Origin: an uncultured Erythrobacter sp. | Lineage (GTDB): Bacteria; Pseudomonadota; Alphaproteobacteria; Sphingomonadales; Sphingomonadaceae | Length of the DNA stretch: 64,000 bases | Reading direction: 5' to 3' | Assembly: GCF_947497915.1 (NCBI RefSeq) | Contig: NZ_CANMIJ010000001.1 | Span: 1,795,611 to 1,859,610, forward strand | In this document: piece by piece, positions 1-9,412 of the stretch | Position numbering within the stretch: position 1 is the stretch's first letter | Layout of the letters: every line of letters begins with the position of its first letter | The notes under the pieces: generated by a model | The model's input: only the letters and a program-made list of their open reading frames with translations | Databases searched by the model: none | What the model was told of the DNA's origin: nothing | Made by a program: the position numbers and the translations under genes

Positions 1-686
1 ATGATGATGAAGCAACCCGCATAATTCAGCGCCACCATCGTGGCGAGCGGCATTAACGCTTCAAATCCGAAAGTACCCGTGACCCAAGCCATCAATGCGA
101 ACACCCCGAACGGCGTCAGCTCCATCACGATCATGGTCATTTGCTGCATAACAGCGGCGCCCGCATCCACGGCTTTAACGATGGGCGCGGCTTCTTCGCC
201 CGCCATCAACAGGGATACGCCGAACAGCACGGCGAATATGATCAGCGGCAGGATTTGCCCCTCTGCCATCGTCATAATCGGGTTTTCAGGGATCAGATCA
301 AGGAGCCGCTGCGTCCAGCTAAGATCAGGCGGAGTGATGATATCTGCGCCCTCTGCCAGTGACACGTCCAGTCCAACGCCCGGTTCAAAAATAGTGCCCA
401 TGGTCAGGCCGAGCGTGATCGATGCAAGGGCAGTAAAAAGGAACAAGCCGAGCGCTTTACCGCCAACATTCCCAAGCTTCTTCAGATCGCCGAGCGCCGC
501 AATGCCAGAGACCAATGAGAAGAAAATCAGCGGTACGATCAACATTCGGATCGCCCGGATAAACAGGTCACCGATCCAGCGGATGCTTTCTGCGCCCTCA
601 CCCAGATAAAGCCCCGCGATTACGCCAAGGACCAGCGCCCCCAGAACGCGCTGCCACAATTTGATGCCGAACCATGCTTTTAGCAT
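1..686 (-). CDS. Dicarboxylate/amino acid:cation symporter (DAACS family), partial at left edge
   Basis: Inner-membrane Na+ or H+ coupled carrier for C4-dicarboxylates or acidic amino acids, GltP/DctA family. The frame reads MLKAWFGIKLWQRVLGALVL from the start at 686 and stays open to the window edge, giving about 228 N-terminal residues of a roughly 400-residue family. Visible family traits are a first hydrophobic helix near residues 13-30, an IRWIGDLFIRAIRMLIVPLI stretch typical of helix 2, and several further membrane helices. The start overlaps the stop of the deacylase gene (ATGCTAA), so the two are translationally coupled. In this cluster it would import the amino acid or diacid released upstream. 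The substrate is not readable from the sequence. Confidence 0.85.
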   Translation of the reverse strand, partial: MLKAWFGIKLWQRVLGALVLGVIAGLYLGEGAESIRWIGDLFIRAIRMLIVPLIFFSLVSGIAALGDLKKLGNVGGKALGLFLFTALASITLGLTMGTIFEPGVGLDVSLAEGADIITPPDLSWTQRLLDLIPENPIMTMAEGQILPLIIFAVLFGVSLLMAGEEAAPIVKAVDAGAAVMQQMTMIVMELTPFGVFALMAWVTGTFGFEALMPLATMVALNYAGCFII

Positions 687-2266
687 TGCGTATCCTTAAG
701 CAAAGGCTCGCCAGGAAGCGCGCCGGTATATGCCCCGCCAGTAATGACAGGAACGCCGTTGACGTAAAGGTGCTGTACCCCGCTCGAAAGCGCACGCGGA
801 GCGGAATAGTTCGCATTGGGCGCGAAAGTCGAAGGATCAAAGATCACCACATCTGCGTGATATCCGACCTTAAGATAGCCGCGACGATCTAGGCCAATGA
901 TATCCGCGGTCTTGCCGGTAGACCGCCGGATAAACCGGGCGATGCCCATTTGGGCCTCACCGTGCACAAGGTCGCGGTAAGCCTTGGGGAAACTGCCATA
1001 TTTGCGCGGGTGGCCATTTGATCCGTCAGAGCCGGTGACGACCCATTCCTGATCCGCAAAGGCAGCAATGTCCTGTGCGCTCATATTGAAAGAGGCCAGA
1101 CGGGCATCGCCCATGCGCAAAACATCAATCGCGGCATCGGCCGGCGACACTTCGCGCATTTCCGCCAGCTGTGCGAGCGTCTTTCCAACCGGCGCATCGG
1201 ACCCTGACAATCGTCCCGTAATCAGCAGCCGGTCGGCGCCGCCGCGGCGCTCGATTGCCGCTGCGATACCAGCGCGGATAGCGGGGATCTGCGCAGGATC
1301 GCCGAGCCGCTCACGCAAAGCAGGAAGCCCGCCTTCGAGCGCGTCTCTCGGCACAAGCGCGCTTGATATGCGGGTCCCCGATGCCTCCCATGGATATTGA
1401 TCCGCCGTAACGCGCTGTCCGGAGGCTTGCGCCTCTTCGATCATAGCGATCATGCGGGCACTGTGGCCCCAAACCGCCGGACCAAGAGCTTTTATATGCG
1501 CGATATGGACGGGTAGATCCGCCCGGCGCCCAATTTCGAGTGTCTCGGCCACCGCGCCTGTGACAGTGACATTATAGGTGCTCTCGTCACGCATGTGAGT
1601 ATCATAATACCCGCCCGCTTCGCCTGCGACTTTGGCAAGCGCGACGACCTCATCTGTTTGGGAGTAGCTTTGCGGGACATAGTAGAGTCCGGCTGAAAGT
1701 CCCCATGCGCCTTCGCACATGGCAGTGCCAACCAAGCTTTTCATTTTCGCCAGTTCGGCTTGGGTCGGCGCACGGTTTGCCTTGGCTAGAACAGCTTCTC
1801 GCACCGGTCCAAAGCCGACTAGGTAGGCGGCGTTCGTACCGATACCGTTGGCTTTTGCCGCCCCCGCAATCGCTGCAATGTCCGGCTTACCCCCGCCATC
1901 ATTGCCGATCACAACAGTTGTCACACCCTGAAACGCGAACGGCAGATTGGCGCGCCGTTTGGCCGTGTCTGAGGCTAGGTCTGATCCGGCATGCGTATGC
2001 GGATCAATAAATCCCGGTGAGACGATCAGACCCTTTGCATCGACCGTGTTCTCAGCAGAATATCGCGAGGACGCATTCGGCCCGATATATAGGATCATGC
2101 CATCGCGAATGGCGATATCCGCGTTGCGCCCTGCACCACCAGAGCCATCGAAAATCTGGCCGCCCGCAATGATTGTATCCGCAGCCAGGGGCTGCGGCGT
2201 GGTCTGACACCCGGCCAGACTTGCTATAATGATGAGCGAAGCCGGAGCGTTAATCCGTTTTTTCAT
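680..2266 (-). CDS. N-acyl-D-amino-acid deacylase (D-aminoacylase family amidohydrolase), lipoprotein
   Basis: Zinc amidohydrolase that releases D-amino acids from N-acyl derivatives. The 528-residue protein begins with a lipoprotein signal ending in LAGC (Cys20), so it is probably anchored in the periplasm rather than cytosolic. The amidohydrolase metal motif HTH is at residues 90-92 (FIDPHTHAGSD). HIAHIK near residue 255 and the GSDGSNGHPRKYGSFPK region near 420 match D-aminoacylases, which carry a metal or catalytic Asp in the latter. The start overlaps the M14 peptidase stop by four bases (ATGA), and the stop overlaps the symporter start. Preference for D-Glu, D-Asp or neutral D-residues cannot be decided. 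The overall family call is firm. Confidence 0.88.
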   Translation of the reverse strand: MKKRINAPASLIIIASLAGCQTTPQPLAADTIIAGGQIFDGSGGAGRNADIAIRDGMILYIGPNASSRYSAENTVDAKGLIVSPGFIDPHTHAGSDLASDTAKRRANLPFAFQGVTTVVIGNDGGGKPDIAAIAGAAKANGIGTNAAYLVGFGPVREAVLAKANRAPTQAELAKMKSLVGTAMCEGAWGLSAGLYYVPQSYSQTDEVVALAKVAGEAGGYYDTHMRDESTYNVTVTGAVAETLEIGRRADLPVHIAHIKALGPAVWGHSARMIAMIEEAQASGQRVTADQYPWEASGTRISSALVPRDALEGGLPALRERLGDPAQIPAIRAGIAAAIERRGGADRLLITGRLSGSDAPVGKTLAQLAEMREVSPADAAIDVLRMGDARLASFNMSAQDIAAFADQEWVVTGSDGSNGHPRKYGSFPKAYRDLVHGEAQMGIARFIRRSTGKTADIIGLDRRGYLKVGYHADVVIFDPSTFAPNANYSAPRALSSGVQHLYVNGVPVITGGAYTGALPGEPLLKDTQC

Positions 2267-3501
2267 CGATCTGAAAGCGCGGGGTTCGCTGGTTCAGGCG
2301 TTTCCAAAAGCGTCTGCATCATCGCAATTGCGGATTCGCGGCCAATACGTTTGATCAGCTCGCGATCAGTATCATCGCCGATCTCGAAAGTGATACCGGG
2401 CGCGCCGTAAACGTCGAATGCATGCGCCTTTGATATCGGACGACCTTCTGTATGCCGGGCATCACGGTTGACCTCATAATCGGGCATTCGTTCTTGATAG
2501 AGTTCCAGCCATTTCTTGATGAACAATTCGGGATCGGTCGGCAGTTCGTCCGGAATTGTATAGAAAACATCGCGATTGGTTGAATGGAAATCGATCAGGA
2601 CGCGCATATCACGCGCAGAATCATTTTCGATCCATGTCAGCATGTTGCCCATCAACCGTGTTTCAGGCTGAGTGAAAGGGCCCCAATCGCGGTTCAGGTC
2701 AACTCCGCCAGTGTTGTGACGCCAATGGCCATGGACAACGCCATCCGGGTTCAAAAGAGGCACAGCGAGGGTTTCAAATCGCGAACGGTACGCTTTGGCA
2801 ATTTCGCTATCGCCCATGATTGTTTCGACGAACGGAAGCATCGCGAGCGCACCTGTGACTTCTGGCGGATGCTGGCGGCCCACGAGCACAACCGTTTCGC
2901 GCGGAGTCGTGTTGGGATCAGCAATCCGAAGCAGTTCAATCTTGCGCCCCTGCGCAGACCGGCCAAGCAAGCTAACGGTCGCAGACGGCATCTGCTCAAG
3001 CCTATCCAGCCATGCCTCATAGATCGAGGGCGGGAAAATCTCCTGCGCGGCAACAAACAGCGGCGTCTCATCCACTTTTAGCGTCAACCGCGCTGTGCGC
3101 TCTCCTCGTTCGCCTTCGACCTTTACATATTTGGGTTTCATGAACTCCCAGTTCACGCCATCTGTGCTGGTCTTGGGCCAGTACCGGTGGCCGCATTTGG
3201 TGTAATCGAGATCAACGGTGATGCGCGTCTTGCGTGCTGCATTGACGCGGAAAGCGTACCAAGCGCTGCAATTGATATCGCCATCATCCTCTGGCGCGAT
3301 TGTCAGTCTGAAATGCTTGTTTCCGGTGACGTCGCAGGATTGATAGGCGCCCGTGGGAAAAGCTTGGTCAATCCGCGCCGTATCCGTCCGGCATTCAGCG
3401 GGTGTGTCTGCCGGCGCCGTTTGCCCGTCATTCGCCAAGGCTGGGATTGGCACGGTGGTGAGCCCCAGAAACAGCCCGATAATCATCGCTTGCATGCGCA
3501 T
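2263..3501 (-). CDS. Zinc carboxypeptidase, M14 family, exported
   Basis: Metallocarboxypeptidase expected to trim peptides in the periplasm. The 412-residue protein has a signal peptide (about residues 1-23, ending PALA-ND) and an N-terminal beta-rich domain of about 130 residues, as in cytosolic-carboxypeptidase-like M14 enzymes. Zinc ligands are visible: His211 and Glu214 (HPPE), His306 (DFHSTNRD). The catalytic Glu is Glu373 (TFEIGDD), and the NPDGV and DLNRDW substrate-binding motifs are at 251 and 268. An AGGGAG Shine-Dalgarno sequence precedes the start. It is 66 bases downstream of a TonB receptor and overlaps the deacylase gene, so it probably processes peptides taken up by that receptor. 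Confidence 0.9.
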   Translation of the reverse strand: MRMQAMIIGLFLGLTTVPIPALANDGQTAPADTPAECRTDTARIDQAFPTGAYQSCDVTGNKHFRLTIAPEDDGDINCSAWYAFRVNAARKTRITVDLDYTKCGHRYWPKTSTDGVNWEFMKPKYVKVEGERGERTARLTLKVDETPLFVAAQEIFPPSIYEAWLDRLEQMPSATVSLLGRSAQGRKIELLRIADPNTTPRETVVLVGRQHPPEVTGALAMLPFVETIMGDSEIAKAYRSRFETLAVPLLNPDGVVHGHWRHNTGGVDLNRDWGPFTQPETRLMGNMLTWIENDSARDMRVLIDFHSTNRDVFYTIPDELPTDPELFIKKWLELYQERMPDYEVNRDARHTEGRPISKAHAFDVYGAPGITFEIGDDTDRELIKRIGRESAIAMMQTLLETPEPANPALSDR

Positions 3502-3534
3502 CGGCCATGCTCCCTTGCGGTTATAGAGGTGAAA

Positions 3535-3557
3535 GGCCGCAGCGCATTGCTGCGGCC
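3535..3557 (-). terminator. Hairpin between TonB receptor and M14 peptidase genes
   Basis: Perfect 9-bp inverted repeat GGCCGCAGC / GCTGCGGCC with a 5-base loop, lying 11 bases after the receptor stop codon. On the minus strand it is followed only by a short TTT run. It is therefore more likely a partial terminator or an mRNA-stabilising structure that lowers expression of the downstream enzymes than a full terminator. Confidence 0.5.
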
Positions 3558-3567
3558 CAACGCCGGA

Positions 3568-6500
3568 CTAGAAGTTTTTGCGAATATCGAACGAGAACTG
3601 TCGACCGCGGCCGCTGTGCAGACTGCCGTAATAGCCAAAGCTTTCATCGGCGAGCGGTGGATCTTCATCCAGAATGTTGTTCACGCCAAACCGCAACCGG
3701 GTACCGTCAATCGCCGTGTTCGTATCGTCGATCGAATAGCTGATGCCGAAATTCAGTGTGAACCAATCGCCAACTTCGAACAGTTCGGCAGTGTCGTTTT
3801 GTTGAGCGCCCGGATCAAACACACGGTCAACATAACGGCCGAAGAAATTGATCCGAATAGGGCCACTTTCCCAAGCGGCCGAACCGCTAAGGCGCCAGCG
3901 CGGCCGGCCATCGATCTCCAGCAGCTCACCGAAGCCGAATGGTTGAAGCGCGGCGACATCACCAACCGACAATTCCTGAATTTGCAGGAGCGCAGGGGTC
4001 AGTTCCGAGAACAGCAATTCGGCATCTGGCCCGGCTTGTTGTTCAAAGCCGAGCAAGCGCGCAGCGTTGAGTTGAAGATCGAAATCACCAAATCCGGTGC
4101 CGAATTCGTACATCACACTAAAGTCCAAACCTTCAGAGGTGCGCTGATCCAGATTGCGATACGGGTTCAGAATTTGCTGAATATCGCCAGCCGGGTTGAT
4201 GCCGGTGCCCGCATACAGATCGAGCTGATCCTGATCCGGAGCATCGCGAACCACGAACGGGTTTGAACTGCCCTGAAGACGCAGCAGCAAATCGAGCAAA
4301 AGCGCATTGCGGTTGCCAAAGATGCCAATGATCCCTTCCTGCTCAACCTGCCAGTAATCGGCGGTCAGTGTCAGGCCGGGAATGAAGCTTGGCGTCAGAA
4401 CGGCACCGAAATTGATACTTTCGGTGTTTTCCGGTTCCAGATCGCGCGCGCCAGAGCGGAAATCGATCGTACCGCGCGTACCGCAATCCGGCACGTCGTC
4501 CTCATCGCCCTTAATGATCTCCGCAACGCATTCGACCGCTTGCACAACCGAGTTAGACCGGGTGGTGCCAGCATCGTTGACTTGGATCAGGTTCGGAGCA
4601 CGGAACCCTTGCGACCAAGCGCCGCGCAGCAACAGATCGGCAAACGGACGCCACGCCACCGCTGCACGCGGGACGAACGCGCTGGATGAGTCGGAGAAAT
4701 CTTCAAACCGCGCAGCCAATTGCAATTCGAGAGTGTCGATCAGCGGGATGCCCATGTCAGGCGACACAATCGGCACCAGCGCTTCGGCAAAGGCCGAATA
4801 CACTTCACGGTTGCCGCTGGTGTCTGGTGACGGGCTTGAACCGACAACATCGCTGCCAAAGGTGTCACCGTTTACCGCATTGGTGAATGTGATTGTCCCA
4901 TCGAGCCGGTCGTCACGATCATCAATGAAGGTCTCACGGCGGAATTCAACACCCGCCGCAAAGCCGACACCGCCGCCCGGCAGTTCGAACAGATCAGGAC
5001 GCGAAACCTTGAAATCGGCAAGAGCCAGCGTCGTCTCGCCTTTGCGGAATACATCAATGGTGATCGCATCGATCACGCTTTGCGGGTTGGGCGTGCAATC
5101 GGCGACGTTGATGCCGACTTGGTCCGTGAAGCACCCGCCGTTGAACGGATTATATGCGGTCGCATCGGTGCGATTAATTGCATTTTGCGCGAGGGTGCTT
5201 GAGATGCGGTTGCGAGTAAGGTCGGTCGTATTCGCTTGCGCGTAAAGGAAACCGGTATCGTAATCCCATCCGCTGAATTCACCGCGCAAACCGGCGACCA
5301 GACGGAATTCATCCTTGGTCACAGAGCCAAGCCGCGGGCCTGCATCGACCCAGCGATAATCTTCAATCAAAAGCGCGCGGCCTGCATCGGTCACACCGGA
5401 TCCGATGCCGTTATTGACGCGGTTCGGGTTGGGCGAACCATCTGGCAGCAATGTCGCGCCCAGCGGATTGTAGAACGCTGTGGCTTCGATGCCGAGCGGC
5501 ACCGCACTGAGCATGGTGCTCTGTTCACGCTCGCGGAAGTTTTCCGAACGGTAATACGAACCTTCGAAATAGAACTCAGCCGTATTGCTCAGTTCGTAAT
5601 TGAAGAGCGCCTGCGCATTGTAGCGCTTTTTCTCGGAATACAGGAACCGGTTTGCGCCCAAGTCATGGCGCAGGGCGCGGTCGATTGTGCCGCCATTGTC
5701 AGCGCAAATTCCATTGCCGAGATCAATGACACGGCCATCGCTATCAGCAGCGCCGCCTGCTCCGAATAGCGAGCAAGGCTGAAGATGGAAATCATCATCG
5801 CGAAGAGCGGTCGTGTTAGAAGAGGTCGCGCTAGACCCTTGGATATCGAACGCACCCCACGGCGAGTTGATGGAACGGTTATCGAACTGCGTGTCGCCTT
5901 CGAAATCAGTGCCTTCTAGGAATGGGCGCAGGTCGCTTGATGCCGAGTAAGGGCGATCCACGGCACGCAGGCCGTTCTCATAGAAGTAACCGCCATAAAC
6001 GGTCAGATTTGCACGATCATCGGCAAAATCGAAACCGACGCCGCCATCAATCTGATAATTGAAGAGGCCCGTGCCATCCGATGCACGGTAATTCGCACGG
6101 AGATATCCGCCATCACGGTTGCCGCGCAAAATCGTGTTGACGACACCGGCCACAGCGTCGGCGCCGTAGACAGCCGATGCACCATCCCGCAGTACCTCGA
6201 CCCGGCGCACACTGCCCGGTGCAATTGTGTTCGTGTCAGGCGAAACGACCGGAACAAACAACTCTGTTTGAAAACCAGGGTTCAGCAACATCCGGCGGCC
6301 GTTGATAAGCAGCAAGGTGTTACCTGTTCCAAGCCCGCGCAAGTTGATCGAGGCGATATCACCGCGCGCGCCATTGACACCGCCAGCTGTGCTTTGCTCG
6401 TTAAACTCAACCGAACCCGCTTGCGGGATCGCCCGGAAAAGCTCGTCTCCCGATGCGGGGTCAATCGAGTCGATCAGATCTTCACCCACCACCGTGACAG

Positions 6501-6702
6501 GTAGAACATCATCGACCTGAGCGCCGCGGATTTGCGAGCCCGTTACGACGATTTCTGGCTCAGACGCGGCTTCGCCTTGTGTCGTGACATCGACTGGTTC
6601 CTCGCCGGTCGCCGTGTCGGCGGACTGAGCGTGTGCGCTGGCACTGGCAAGCGCCAGAACAGATGCACCTGCAAACGAGATAAAACGCGGTCCGGTTTTC
6701 AT
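3568..6702 (-). CDS. TonB-dependent outer-membrane receptor
   Basis: Outer-membrane active transporter energised by TonB-ExbBD. I place the start at 6702 (MKTGPRFISF), preceded by AGGGGAAG. An upstream Met at 6783 would put a basic, non-signal stretch before the signal peptide. The mature protein follows a cleavage site near ASAHAQS. A TonB-box-like segment EIVVTGSQIRG is followed by a plug domain with the GNTLLLINGRR and VEVLRDGASAVYGADA motifs, then a roughly 800-residue beta-barrel ending in aromatic Phe. About 1044 residues is long for the family and typical of sphingomonad oligomer receptors. It heads the peptidase/deacylase/symporter cluster, so a peptide-like ligand is inferred. Confidence 0.93.
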   Translation of the reverse strand: MKTGPRFISFAGASVLALASASAHAQSADTATGEEPVDVTTQGEAASEPEIVVTGSQIRGAQVDDVLPVTVVGEDLIDSIDPASGDELFRAIPQAGSVEFNEQSTAGGVNGARGDIASINLRGLGTGNTLLLINGRRMLLNPGFQTELFVPVVSPDTNTIAPGSVRRVEVLRDGASAVYGADAVAGVVNTILRGNRDGGYLRANYRASDGTGLFNYQIDGGVGFDFADDRANLTVYGGYFYENGLRAVDRPYSASSDLRPFLEGTDFEGDTQFDNRSINSPWGAFDIQGSSATSSNTTALRDDDFHLQPCSLFGAGGAADSDGRVIDLGNGICADNGGTIDRALRHDLGANRFLYSEKKRYNAQALFNYELSNTAEFYFEGSYYRSENFREREQSTMLSAVPLGIEATAFYNPLGATLLPDGSPNPNRVNNGIGSGVTDAGRALLIEDYRWVDAGPRLGSVTKDEFRLVAGLRGEFSGWDYDTGFLYAQANTTDLTRNRISSTLAQNAINRTDATAYNPFNGGCFTDQVGINVADCTPNPQSVIDAITIDVFRKGETTLALADFKVSRPDLFELPGGGVGFAAGVEFRRETFIDDRDDRLDGTITFTNAVNGDTFGSDVVGSSPSPDTSGNREVYSAFAEALVPIVSPDMGIPLIDTLELQLAARFEDFSDSSSAFVPRAAVAWRPFADLLLRGAWSQGFRAPNLIQVNDAGTTRSNSVVQAVECVAEIIKGDEDDVPDCGTRGTIDFRSGARDLEPENTESINFGAVLTPSFIPGLTLTADYWQVEQEGIIGIFGNRNALLLDLLLRLQGSSNPFVVRDAPDQDQLDLYAGTGINPAGDIQQILNPYRNLDQRTSEGLDFSVMYEFGTGFGDFDLQLNAARLLGFEQQAGPDAELLFSELTPALLQIQELSVGDVAALQPFGFGELLEIDGRPRWRLSGSAAWESGPIRINFFGRYVDRVFDPGAQQNDTAELFEVGDWFTLNFGISYSIDDTNTAIDGTRLRFGVNNILDEDPPLADESFGYYGSLHSGRGRQFSFDIRKNF

Positions 6703-6890
6703 GAATTTCTTCCCCTGATTGTTTTGTGCAGCCCGCCTCCTCAAACGGCCCGCACCCCCTTTTGTAACGCAATTAGACGTCAATCTGGCTTGCCACGCAA
6801 CACCATTTCAAAATCTTATCCCAATAGGCCTATAGCCTTGCGTTATAGCGACTCGCATTCGACGAGCGTGTGATGCGTCCCTTTCGGGGC

Positions 6891-7769
6891 TTAGCCGAAC
6901 AGTTTTGTAAGGGTAGCGATCGCATCTTCGACCAACGCATTCCCGCTCTCTTCAGTCAGCGTCATGGCGACGAAGGGTAAGGTCGGCGATCCTTCTAGGC
7001 TGAAGGATTGCACGCCATCGCTGGCAAAGCGTTTTGCGGTGAAGCCGTCAACAATCGCAAAGCCCGCTCCCAGCATTACCAGCTCTGCTGCGACGTAATA
7101 GGTCTGAGCCGTGATTGCGACGATTGGGTCAACGCCGGCATTCTCTAGATACGTTTCGATCCGATCAGCGACCGGACCGCTATCGCGCAGTCCGATCATC
7201 TCTTTACCGTCCAGCTCATCGGGAGATATCGCCTTGGCGCTTTCATCGAACATGCCGCGCCGCGCGATCAATGCGATGTCCACCGCATTGATCGCGCGGC
7301 AACGAATTCGGTCATCAAATTCATCGTCAAAACCGATGCACAGATCAAACCGCTTTTCTAACAAAGCTGCGGTAACCTCTTCGCTGTGAAGGGTCGCCAG
7401 ATCAAAACTCGCATCGGGGTTGGCCGCGCGCATTGCAGCAACCATCGGGGGTACGATGGCAAAGCCGAGGGAAGGCAGGACTCCAATTCGCAGATGCCCG
7501 CCCTTGCGCCCGCGAATATTGCCCGCTGTCCGGTTTAAAGCGGACACCCGTTCATATATCTCGCTCACCTCATGAAACAGCTCAGTCCCGGCATCGGTCG
7601 GGTAAAGCCGGCCTTTTCGCCGGTCGAAAAGCGCAAAGCCAAGCTGGTCTTCTGCGTGACGCAAAACCTTGCTGACGGACGGTTGGGAAACGAAGAGGTT
7701 GCGCGCAGCCGCGCTGATCGAACCTTCGCGGTAGACGTGGTAAAATACCTCTATGTGCCGAATTCGCAT
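6891..7769 (-). CDS. LysR-family transcriptional regulator
   Basis: DNA-binding activator or repressor of 292 residues, the usual LysR length. The N-terminal winged HTH is clear (RHIEVFYHVYREGSISAAAR, then QPSVSKVLRHAEDQLG). An effector-binding domain follows from about residue 90 (HLRIGVLPSLGFAIVPPMV). It lies immediately upstream of, and on the same strand as, the TonB receptor and peptidase genes, separated by 188 bases that must hold the receptor promoter. It is the obvious candidate regulator of that cluster. The ligand is unknown. Confidence 0.9.
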   Translation of the reverse strand: MRIRHIEVFYHVYREGSISAAARNLFVSQPSVSKVLRHAEDQLGFALFDRRKGRLYPTDAGTELFHEVSEIYERVSALNRTAGNIRGRKGGHLRIGVLPSLGFAIVPPMVAAMRAANPDASFDLATLHSEEVTAALLEKRFDLCIGFDDEFDDRIRCRAINAVDIALIARRGMFDESAKAISPDELDGKEMIGLRDSGPVADRIETYLENAGVDPIVAITAQTYYVAAELVMLGAGFAIVDGFTAKRFASDGVQSFSLEGSPTLPFVAMTLTEESGNALVEDAIATLTKLFG

Positions 7770-7838
7770 CGCGCGAACTTACACATTAGAACCCGATCGA
7801 GAAATAGAGACTGACGATGGCTACGTGCACGTGTTTCG

Positions 7839-7976
7839 ATGAAGCAAACATACTCCGGAGCGATTATGCAATTGGCTGCGTTTGCACACGACAATAAGCA
7901 GCCAAGTGCAGATCAAATCGACGACGTCATCAAGAAGTACGAAGCGGCAAAATTAGAGGTTCGCAGCGCTGCTTGA
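7839..7976 (+). CDS. Possible small protein of 45 residues (or 36 from the internal ATG at 7866)
   Basis: A short open frame in the otherwise empty stretch between the LysR gene and tRNA-Ser. The ATG at 7866 has a GGAG seven bases upstream, and an in-frame ATG lies at 7839. The product is hydrophilic and helix-prone (DQIDDVIKKYEAAKLEV). I recognise no family. It may be a real small gene or chance. Confidence 0.3.
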   Translation: MKQTYSGAIMQLAAFAHDNKQPSADQIDDVIKKYEAAKLEVRSAA

Positions 7977-8067
7977 CAAGGATGCCAGCTCAACATCTTC
8001 GAAGGAGCACCACACACAAAGCTACGTTGAAAAATTAATATTTCATTTCAGTAATTTAAGTAGCAGG

Positions 8068-8157
8068 TGGCGGAGAGACAGGGATTCGAACCCTGGGTAC
8101 CCGTAAGAGCACAGTAGTTTTCGAGACTACCCCGTTCGACCACTCCGGCATCTCTCC
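8068..8157 (-). tRNA. tRNA-Ser, anticodon CGA
   Basis: Read on the minus strand: a 7-bp acceptor stem GGAGAGA / TCTCTCC, discriminator G and encoded CCA. The anticodon stem GTAGT / ACTAC encloses loop CTCGAAA (anticodon CGA). A long variable arm typical of class II serine tRNAs is present, and the T-arm is GGGTTCGAATCCC. Total 90 bases with CCA. Confidence 0.97.
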
Positions 8158-8379
8158 GCATTCCTGTTTGCGAGCCGCGTTTTCGCTGCACCGCATCAGA
8201 GCCCCTTTTTGCTGCACGAGCCCGGTCGAAGGACGTCATTTCGTGCCAAGGGAGCGCGCCCGTTAGCGCAGCTAGTGCGCCTTGCCAAGGCCTGTTCGCC
8301 GACAAAAACAGGGCATATCTTGCCGCCCGCGCCCTCACCTGCTTGTTTTGCAGATGCGAAGGTCCATATTCCTGTGACT

Positions 8380-8760
8380 ATGGAACGCTCAGAGTTCTTT
8401 TCCACCCAAGCAGGTCGCACCATCAATGCGCCGCGGCAAACCCGTGCCCGTTTTGGCATTGGCGATGTTGTGCGCCACCGGATGTTCGATTTTCGCGGTG
8501 TCGTTTTCGATATTGATCCAGTCTTTGCCAATAGCGAAGAATGGTATCAGTCGATCCCCGAAGACCTGCGTCCTCCGCGGGACCAACCTTACTATCATCT
8601 ACTCGCTGAAAACGAGGATGAAAGCTATGTCGCCTATGTCAGTCAGGGCAATTTGCTGTCTGACATGGAAGGCGGCCCGGTTGATCACCCAACCGTTTCG
8701 CAATTGTTCGAACAATTCAAAGACGGCCGTTATCGGATGCGCCGGAGCCTGACCCACTAA
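8380..8760 (+). CDS. hspQ: Heat shock protein HspQ (hemimethylated-DNA-binding YccV family)
   Basis: Small cytosolic stress protein. In enterobacteria HspQ modulates Lon protease specificity and binds hemimethylated DNA. The 126-residue product carries the diagnostic core ARFGIGDVVRHRMFDFRGVV followed by DIDPVF, and YYHLLAE(N) with SYVAYVSQGNL. The family is usually about 105 residues, so there is a 20-residue N-terminal extension. The frame is open further upstream without a convincing ribosome site. I chose the ATG at 8380 as the last Met before the conserved core, and translation could also begin nearer to ARFGIG. It stands alone, downstream of and divergent from tRNA-Ser. Confidence 0.85.
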   Translation: MERSEFFSTQAGRTINAPRQTRARFGIGDVVRHRMFDFRGVVFDIDPVFANSEEWYQSIPEDLRPPRDQPYYHLLAENEDESYVAYVSQGNLLSDMEGGPVDHPTVSQLFEQFKDGRYRMRRSLTH

Positions 8761-8806
8761 AAACGCGATAAGGGTCTGCTAACGGCGTGTGTGTTATAAC
8801 GCTTTT

Positions 8807-9412
8807 ATGGTCATGCAGGCTCATTTCGCTCCAGCTTCACGCCAATCACGGCTCAAACTCGCGCTATCGCGGGAACTCGTCGATGGAGAGGCGGTGAAAT
8901 GGAAGGCGAATCAGGAAGCGCGCATTTCGCTCTCCGGCTTTGCGATGTATCTGTTTGCAGTCCCGTGGACACTGTTTTCATTAATGTGGACTGGCTTTGC
9001 TGCGGCAGGAGTTGGTTCTACTGAGATTGACGGTGCGGCAGGCGTACTCGCTTGGGCATTCCCCCTTTTTGGCGTGCCGTTTGTGCTGATCGGCTTTGGG
9101 TTGCTCGCCGCACCGTTTCTGCCGCTGTGGGAGCGCGGCAAAGTGCTCTACGCGGTAACGAACCAGCGCGTTCTCAAACTAAGGCTAGGCCGGACGCTAA
9201 ACACTACATCGACCCCGCTTTCACGGATCGCAAAAATTGAGCGGGTCGAAAGTAAGGATGGTTCGGGTTCGCTGAAGCTTTCCATCGGGAGCCACAAAGA
9301 CAGTGACGGAGATATTGTGACCGATCATTTTGCAATTGGTCCGGTGCCCGATGCATTCGGCGCGCAGCGGCTGATCACGCAGCTGACCGAACCCGACGCC
9401 GCGCTTATCTAG
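8807..9412 (+). CDS. Membrane protein with bacterial PH-like domain
   Basis: About 200 residues. After a short cytosolic segment there are two predicted membrane helices (about residues 40-65 and 80-105). A C-terminal domain then resembles bacterial PH/YokE-type domains: YAVTNQRVLKLRLGR, TPLSRIAKIERVE, GSLKLSIGS. Function is unknown. Starts at 8807 and 8813 are both possible, since no clear ribosome site separates them. The 3' end overlaps the convergent ABC permease gene by four bases. Confidence 0.65.
   Translation: MVMQAHFAPASRQSRLKLALSRELVDGEAVKWKANQEARISLSGFAMYLFAVPWTLFSLMWTGFAAAGVGSTEIDGAAGVLAWAFPLFGVPFVLIGFGLLAAPFLPLWERGKVLYAVTNQRVLKLRLGRTLNTTSTPLSRIAKIERVESKDGSGSLKLSIGSHKDSDGDIVTDHFAIGPVPDAFGAQRLITQLTEPDAALI

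Noticed and set aside
3187..4266. 359-codon plus-strand open frame
   Set aside because: Antisense to the TonB receptor and peptidase genes, whose motifs are unambiguous. No recognisable domain or ribosome site.
8048..8338. Minus-strand open frame of 96 codons
   Set aside because: Reads through tRNA-Ser(CGA), so it is not a gene.
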